A stretch of 47,060 nt of DNA from Chitinophagaceae bacterium. GTDB taxonomy: Bacteria; Bacteroidota; Bacteroidia; Chitinophagales; Chitinophagaceae. A program made the position numbers and the translations under genes. Every line of letters begins with the position of its first letter. Position 1 is the stretch's first letter. The notes under the pieces are model-generated. The model did no database searches and had not been told where the DNA came from. It saw only the letters and a list, made by a program, of their open reading frames with translations. Where the stretch lies: assembly GCA_016787135.1 (NCBI GenBank), contig JAEUVK010000076.1, forward strand, positions 1-47,060, written 5' to 3'. This document shows, in pieces, positions 42,249 through 47,060 of this stretch.

Positions 42249-45200
42249 TCAACTGCAGCCTCCCTGGTTTCCGCAATTCAGGCATTTATAGCAAGTGCCG
42301 CTGCGCATCATGATATGGCCGCATACATTACATGCCGGCGCATCACTTTGCATATTCTTGGCAGCAGCATTCAATGCTCCTAACCCGCTGTCAACTTTGG
42401 CTGGTTGTGCCACACGCTGGTTCTTTGAAGGCTGTGATGCAGATCCTCCTGATGATGGAGTAATGCGTACACTTGACAATTCAGGCTCAACATACTCAAG
42501 GTTAGAAGGGATCTCATCCCAGTCATCGGCGCCGGAATTCATCACCTCAGGTTTGTCCAATACATGAACGAGGTCAGTACGTCCGAGATATTCATACCCC
42601 AGTACACGGAAAATAAAGTCAACAATAGAAGTTGTTGATTTGATATTCGGGTGTTCTACAAATCCTGAAGGATCGAATTTGGTGAAAGCGAATTTATCAA
42701 CAAATTCTTCCAGTGGTACACCATATTGCAACCCGATAGAGATGGCAATGGCAAAACAGTTCATCATACTGCGCATAGTGGCGCCTTCTTTTGCCATATC
42801 AATGAATATCTCACCAAGTGTACCATCGCTGTATTCGCCTGTTCTTAAGAAAATAGCCTGACCGTTGATCTTTGCTTTTTGCGTAAAGCCACGGCGTTTA
42901 GCAGGTAATGATCGACGTTCTACGATACTCGCCAATTTTCTTTTCAGCTTTGTATCAGGAGAAGCCTGTACTCTTTTCTGCACTTCTTCCAGTAATTCTT
43001 CAACCGTCAGCTTGCCGAGATCAACAATGTTGGAGACGGCAGTAGCCGGCTGCTCGGTAACAGTTTCTTCCGCTTTTACATTTGTATCTTCAGCTTTTTT
43101 CTTTTTATCCGACTTGTTGCTGAGCGGTTGCGATAGTTTAGAACCATCCCGGTATAAAGCACAAGCTTTAAGCCCCAGCTCCCAGCTTAGCATATATGAG
43201 TCTGCTATTTCTTCAATAACAGCTTCATTAGGCAGGTTGATCGTTTTGGAAATAGCGCCACTGATAAAAGGCTGCGTGGCGCCCATCATGCGGATGTGGC
43301 CATGCGCATGGATATAGCGCTGACCTTTTTTTCCGCATTTGTTGGCACAGTCAAAAACGGGCAAATGTTCATTCTTAAGACCCGGAGCCCCTTCGAGCAT
43401 CATCGTGCCGCACACATAATCATTGGCAGCTTCGATTTGCTCTTCGCTGAAACCAAGGGCTTCCAGCAGGCTCCATTCGAAATTATTATACTCTTCGGGT
43501 GCGAAGCCCAGACGCTGGAGACACTCTTCACCCAATGTGTATTTATTAAATACAAAAGCAATATCAAAAGCAGAAGCTACAGCAGCATCTAACCGTTTGA
43601 TCTCATCAGCAATAAAGCCCTTTTCGCTTAATGCCTGGTGATTAATGAACGGAGCACCGGCAAATGTGGCAGCGCCTACTGCATATTTAATGATAGCATC
43701 TGTTTCCTTTTCACTATATCCCAAATTCTTTAAAGCAACCGGTACCGACTGGTTGATGATCTTAAAATAACCGCCCCCGGATAATTTTTTAAATTTCACC
43801 AATGCAAAATCAGGTTCAACGCCGGTAGTATCGCAATCCATTACCAGGCCTATCGTCCCTGTCGGGGCAATAACAGTTGCCTGCGCATTACGATAACCAA
43901 ATTTTTCGCCCAGCTCTACTGCATCATCCCATGCTTTGCAGGCAGCCGTCAATAAATAGTCAGGACAATATTGCGCTTTGATACCCTGGGGTTTCAAACT
44001 CAATCCTTCATATTCATCAGCATCATAAGCAGCCAGACGATGATTGCGCATCACCCGCATCATGTGTTTCTTATTCTCTTCGTATCTCGGGAAAGCACCA
44101 AGCGCCTGAGCCATTTCCGCGGATGTTTTGTAAGATATGCCCGTCATGATCGCAGTAATAGCACCGGCAATAGCTCTTGCTTCTTCGCTATCATAAGGAA
44201 TACCGCTTACCATTAATAAGGTACCGAGGTTTGCATACCCTAATCCAAGTGTTCTGTATTCGTAGCTTAACTGGGCTACTTCTTTTGAGGGGAACTGCGC
44301 CATTAACACGGACACTTCCAATACCACAGTCCACAGGCGGCAATTATATTCGTAACCTTCTACATCAAAGTAGTTTTTCTCTGCATCATAAAACTTCATC
44401 AGGTTAGCTGATGCAAGGTTACAAGCTGTATTATCGAGGAACATATACTCTGAACAGGGATTAGAAGCCCTGATCTCACCACCTTCCGGACAGGTATGCC
44501 ATTCATTAATGGTAGTATTATATTGTGTACCCGGGTCTGCGCAACGCCACGCCGCATAAGCGATCTGGTTCCACAATTCTCTGGAGGGGACTTTTTTCAT
44601 TACACGTCCATCCATACGGCCGGTAAGTTCCCAGTCTTCTCCATTTCTCAGCTTGTCAAAAAATGAATTAGGAATACGAACAGAATTATTTGAATTCTGA
44701 CCACTGACTGTTTTGTAGGCTTCGCCTTCATAATCACTGGCATAGCCTGCATCTATCAAAGCACCCACTTTCTTTTCTTCTTCTACTTTCCAGTTGATGA
44801 ATTCAACGATCTCCGGATGATCAAGATCCAGGCAAACCATTTTCGCCGCACGGCGTGTAGTACCGCCACTTTTAATAGCGCCTGCGGCACGGTCGCCGAT
44901 CTTTAAGAAACTCATCAGGCCTGATGAACTTCCGCCACCACTTAGTTTTTCACCTTCCCCGCGAAGGTTGGAGTAGTTGGTACCTACACCAGAGCCGTAT
45001 TTAAATATCCTGGCCTCACGAACCCACAGATCCATGATACCGCCTTCATTCACGAGATCATCATCTACGCTTAAGATAAAGCAGGCATGCGGCTGGGGAC
45101 GCTCATATGCTGAAGTTGATTTCTTTAATTGACCATCCGCCTGGTCAACATAATAGTGACCCTGGGGTTTTCCTTTGATGCCATAGCTTTCATACAAACC

Positions 45201-45629
45201 GGTATTGAACCATTGCGGCGAGTTGGGTACACACATCTGGTTCAATATGGAATACACCAGCTCTTCATAAAAGATTTGTGCATCGGTGGAAGAAGCGAAG
45301 TAACCATACTTCTCTCCCCATACCTTCCAGCAATTAGCAAGGCGGTGGGCAACCTGTTTGGCCGATGTTTCTCTTCCAAGACTGCCATCAGGTTGCGGCA
45401 CTCCTGCTTTACGAAAATATTTTTGTGCTAAAATATCTGTGGCGATCTGGCTCCATTGCCTGGGCACTTCCACATTGTTCATTTCAAATACCACTTCACC
45501 GCTGGGATTACGGATCACCGATGTGCGATAATCGTATTCAAACATGTCAAACACACTGATGTCATCTCGTGTAAAGCGGCGACGGAACTGCAAGCCGCTT
45601 TGGGCGGGTGCTTTTTCATTATTTAGCAT
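42249..45629 (-). CDS. nrdJ: Class II (adenosylcobalamin-dependent) ribonucleotide reductase
   Basis: This 1126-aa enzyme reduces ribonucleotides to deoxyribonucleotides for DNA synthesis, using a B12-derived radical. Key residues align with the Thermotoga type: first redox Cys183 in HACFILSVDD, radical Cys392 within the Asn390-x-Cys-x-Glu394 motif (NPCSE), and partner Cys403 (TACNLASANL), 11 residues after the radical Cys as expected. APTGTIGLVMDCDTTGVEPD is the phosphate-binding region. The C-terminus holds the Cys-rich tail (CNVCGHIMMRSGTCYKC, LNCGNQGGCS), which binds zinc or shuttles electrons. A Lys/Glu/Thr-rich linker lies near 860-890. No nrdA/nrdB is adjacent. The gene is transcribed alone and is divergent from the DUF2490 gene. 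Confidence 0.95.
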   Translation of the reverse strand: MLNNEKAPAQSGLQFRRRFTRDDISVFDMFEYDYRTSVIRNPSGEVVFEMNNVEVPRQWSQIATDILAQKYFRKAGVPQPDGSLGRETSAKQVAHRLANCWKVWGEKYGYFASSTDAQIFYEELVYSILNQMCVPNSPQWFNTGLYESYGIKGKPQGHYYVDQADGQLKKSTSAYERPQPHACFILSVDDDLVNEGGIMDLWVREARIFKYGSGVGTNYSNLRGEGEKLSGGGSSSGLMSFLKIGDRAAGAIKSGGTTRRAAKMVCLDLDHPEIVEFINWKVEEEKKVGALIDAGYASDYEGEAYKTVSGQNSNNSVRIPNSFFDKLRNGEDWELTGRMDGRVMKKVPSRELWNQIAYAAWRCADPGTQYNTTINEWHTCPEGGEIRASNPCSEYMFLDNTACNLASANLMKFYDAEKNYFDVEGYEYNCRLWTVVLEVSVLMAQFPSKEVAQLSYEYRTLGLGYANLGTLLMVSGIPYDSEEARAIAGAITAIMTGISYKTSAEMAQALGAFPRYEENKKHMMRVMRNHRLAAYDADEYEGLSLKPQGIKAQYCPDYLLTAACKAWDDAVELGEKFGYRNAQATVIAPTGTIGLVMDCDTTGVEPDFALVKFKKLSGGGYFKIINQSVPVALKNLGYSEKETDAIIKYAVGAATFAGAPFINHQALSEKGFIADEIKRLDAAVASAFDIAFVFNKYTLGEECLQRLGFAPEEYNNFEWSLLEALGFSEEQIEAANDYVCGTMMLEGAPGLKNEHLPVFDCANKCGKKGQRYIHAHGHIRMMGATQPFISGAISKTINLPNEAVIEEIADSYMLSWELGLKACALYRDGSKLSQPLSNKSDKKKKAEDTNVKAEETVTEQPATAVSNIVDLGKLTVEELLEEVQKRVQASPDTKLKRKLASIVERRSLPAKRRGFTQKAKINGQAIFLRTGEYSDGTLGEIFIDMAKEGATMRSMMNCFAIAISIGLQYGVPLEEFVDKFAFTKFDPSGFVEHPNIKSTTSIVDFIFRVLGYEYLGRTDLVHVLDKPEVMNSGADDWDEIPSNLEYVEPELSSVRITPSSGGSASQPSKNQRVAQPAKVDSGLGALNAAAKNMQSDAPACNVCGHIMMRSGTCYKCLNCGNQGGCS

Positions 45630-46030
45630 ATCTAAGAATTTCTCGGGTTAATAATGTAACGGAGAAAACGAAAATATTTTTAACCATGCAAAAATCATAC
45701 TCCGAAATATTAACAGAATGTGGATAAGGGATGTGGATTATGCGGAAGCCCTTTACTGGTGTGACTTACGGGATTTTTACACAATGTGCTGTGATTTCTT
45801 AGACAAATTTTTTTTGGAAAATTGCCACCGCAGCATTAAAAAAAAATTTCATTCATGGTTGTGGGCTGAAACTCCTTCCGAATAAGGTTTTCAGGGTTTT
45901 ATTGCCCCAAAAACAGCCACTGCAAAGGGTTTCATCGGACCGAAAGGCTGAAAGCCCTTCCAGGCGGGTAATTTTCCGATAACACAGTGATAAAAAAACC
46001 ATAACAATTTTATTTTGTTTTTTTGTGTAT
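45630..46030. other. Divergent intergenic region between nrdJ and the DUF2490 gene
   Basis: This 401-base region must contain both divergent promoters, but no unambiguous TAnnTTTG pair was found. A GC-richer island at about 45855-45985, containing GGCTGAAAGCC, stands out from the very AT-rich flanks (including A-runs near 45836-45847) and may be a dispersed repeat. An open frame there on the minus strand (45853-46161) overlaps the next gene and is rejected. Confidence 0.5.
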
Positions 46031-46759
46031 ATGAAAAAATTCTTCCTTTTCGTACTCATGCAAGCATCTGCAGCATTGACTTTATCGCTTTCTGCACAAA
46101 CCAACTTTACGGTATGGCTGGCTTCATTCAACACTTTTAAAACGGGAAAGAAAACAAGCATTCATACAGATGTACAATTAAGAAGTACTGATGAGGTCAA
46201 ACAGGTTCAAACACTATTGATGCGTTCAGGATTGAATGTGCATCTTAATAAAAATATCACACTGGCAGCAGGATACGCTTTCATTCACAACAAAAGGGTC
46301 ATTAGCAATGTTACGGGCTTTGTGCCCGAACACCGGATATGGGAACAACTGCTGATCAATCATAAACTAAAAAACATTGCCATCAGTCACCGTTTTCGTG
46401 TTGAACAAAGGTTTATCGGAAAAGCCGTAGTAGTCAATAATGAGATCGGGGCTGACGGCTCATTATATGCTAACCGTTTCCGCTATTTCATCCGTAATGT
46501 TCTTCCGCTGAAAAAAGAATCTGTATTCAAACAAGGGGTATTTGCCGCTTTACAAAATGAGGTCTTCCTGAACTTCGGAAATAATTCCAATGTAAATAAT
46601 GAGTCATTTGATCAGAATCGTTTCTATCTCGCTGCCGGCTACCGGCTGAATGCCGCTTTTGATATTGAAGCGGGGTATATGAACCAATACATCAATGGCC
46701 GGGGACAAGCATTCACGAATAATCATATCGTTCAGTTAGCAGGATATTTGCGTTTATAA
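46031..46759 (+). CDS. DUF2490-type outer-membrane beta-barrel protein
   Basis: This 242-aa protein begins at the ATG at 46031; a GTG two codons upstream is less likely. The signal peptide is MKKFFLFVLMQASAALTLSLSA before Gln. The rest is built of alternating strands typical of small outer-membrane barrels: TVWLASFNTFKTGKKTSIHT, AGYAFIHNKR, EHRIWEQLLINHKLKNIAIS, HRFRVEQRFIG, NRFRYFIRNVLPL, ALQNEVFLNFGNN, QNRFYLAAGYRLN and IVQLAGYLRL. The EHRIWEQ and RxRxEQRF patterns are the signature of the DUF2490 family. The function of that family is unknown. There is no clear operon partner. Confidence 0.85.
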   Translation: MKKFFLFVLMQASAALTLSLSAQTNFTVWLASFNTFKTGKKTSIHTDVQLRSTDEVKQVQTLLMRSGLNVHLNKNITLAAGYAFIHNKRVISNVTGFVPEHRIWEQLLINHKLKNIAISHRFRVEQRFIGKAVVVNNEIGADGSLYANRFRYFIRNVLPLKKESVFKQGVFAALQNEVFLNFGNNSNVNNESFDQNRFYLAAGYRLNAAFDIEAGYMNQYINGRGQAFTNNHIVQLAGYLRL

Positions 46760-46787
46760 AAAAGCGTTTTTTAACCCCGCAGAAACG

Positions 46788-46817
46788 TTTGTAACTCAAA
46801 AACTTTTCGCATTTTTG
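46788..46817 (+). promoter_or_regulatory. Predicted promoter of the PcrB-type gene
   Basis: TTTG (46788-46791) and CATTTTTG (46810-46817; one mismatch to TAnnTTTG) are spaced by 18 bases. A start near 46824 would leave a short leader of about 15 bases. Confidence 0.5.
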
Positions 46818-46838
46818 CAATAATCAAGGTCTTACCGG

Positions 46839-47060
46839 ATGAAGATTCAGATCTACACATCGCTGGCAGAAAAAAAGAAGCAGGGAAAAAAATCCTTCGC
46901 CGTACTCATTGACCCCGACAAGGTCAATACAGCCGTCCTTGATGAACTGATCGAACTTTCTCTTACAGCTAAAGTGGATTACTTCCTGGTAGGCGGCAGC
47001 TTAGTTATCTCCAACCACCTTGACCATTGCGTGCAACACATCAAAAAGCACTGCGATATA
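46839..47060 (+). CDS. pcrB: Geranylgeranylglyceryl/heptaprenylglyceryl phosphate synthase (PcrB/GGGPS family), 5' part
   Basis: Only the first 74 codons are in the window. The start is the ATG at 46839. The visible segment has the family's first TIM-barrel strand and phosphate-site motif FAVLIDPDKV (residues 20-29) and the DYFLVGGSLV strand (47-56), where Gly-Gly-Ser helps bind glycerol-1-phosphate. The enzyme joins a polyprenyl diphosphate to sn-glycerol-1-phosphate, a reaction known from archaeal lipids but present in Bacteroidota with an uncertain physiological role. Chain-length preference cannot be judged from this fragment. Confidence 0.9.
   Translation, partial: MKIQIYTSLAEKKKQGKKSFAVLIDPDKVNTAVLDELIELSLTAKVDYFLVGGSLVISNHLDHCVQHIKKHCDI

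Noticed and set aside
45880..45990. Possible cobalamin riboswitch near nrdJ (a GCCACTGC word on the plus strand)
   Set aside because: The remaining conserved elements (B12 box, GGTGC core) are absent, and the word is on the strand opposite to nrdJ.
45853..46161. 102-codon minus-strand ORF upstream of the DUF2490 gene
   Set aside because: It overlaps the signal-peptide region of a well-supported gene and contains low-complexity Lys/Asn stretches; more likely chance.

Overview
The window looks like chromosomal DNA of a member of the Bacteroidota, most probably family Chitinophagaceae. The evidence is SusC/SusD-type outer-membrane glycan import, type IX secretion sorting domains, several matches to the Bacteroidota promoter pattern (TTTG near -33, TAnnTTTG near -7), lipoproteins with a Cys-Lys or Cys-Glu-Lys-Asp start, and weak or absent Shine-Dalgarno sites. 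The species assignment is inference; no rRNA gene is present.

Bases 1-9.6 kb are mostly housekeeping. An SprB-like secreted protein is cut by the left edge (minus strand). It is followed by the bifunctional (p)ppGpp synthetase/hydrolase rel (minus), tRNA-Leu(UAG), trigger factor (tig), a small degenerate histidine-kinase-type ATPase-fold protein, two tandem clpP genes and clpX (all plus). tig, clpP, clpP and clpX form a protein folding and degradation block. Two tiny genes missing from ordinary ORF calling lie at 9338-9484 (48 aa, plus) and 9485-9610 (41-aa predicted lipoprotein, minus); their stop codons abut.

Bases 9.8-34.1 kb are one large polysaccharide utilisation locus (PUL), read on the minus strand from 32953 down to 9844, with a divergent AraC-family regulator at 33180-34058. 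In transcription order it encodes a SusC transporter, a SusD lipoprotein, an IPT-domain surface glycan-binding lipoprotein, a GH5_7-type mannanase, a GH26 mannanase, a sodium/sugar symporter, a GH130 mannosyl-glucose phosphorylase, a cellobiose/mannobiose 2-epimerase, a clan GH-A (GH51-like) lipoprotein, a GH3 beta-glucosidase, a CE2-like acetyl esterase, an aldo/keto reductase, a GH97 enzyme of the retaining alpha-galactosidase type, a second GH26 and a GH5 (GH5_2-like) endoglucanase. The set fits acetylated galactoglucomannan: surface cutting, SusCD import, periplasmic removal of acetyl, galactose and glucose, symport of mannobiose, epimerisation to mannosyl-glucose, then phosphorolysis to mannose-1-phosphate and glucose. 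Two rho-independent-like hairpins inside the operon (27025-27071 and 24501-24544) divide it into an import block, a mannanase block and a downstream block. The susC/araC intergenic region carries 15-bp direct repeats placed as one would expect for AraC-family operators.

Bases 34.1-41.8 kb hold two paralogous secreted proteins (minus strand). They share an almost identical polysaccharide-lyase-like jelly-roll domain and a T9SS sorting domain but carry 4 versus 14 PKD-type repeats. Their promoters and leaders are also conserved.

Bases 42.2-47.1 kb hold a class II (B12-dependent) ribonucleotide reductase (minus), a DUF2490-type outer-membrane protein (plus), and the start of a PcrB-type geranylgeranylglyceryl/heptaprenylglyceryl phosphate synthase that runs off the right edge.
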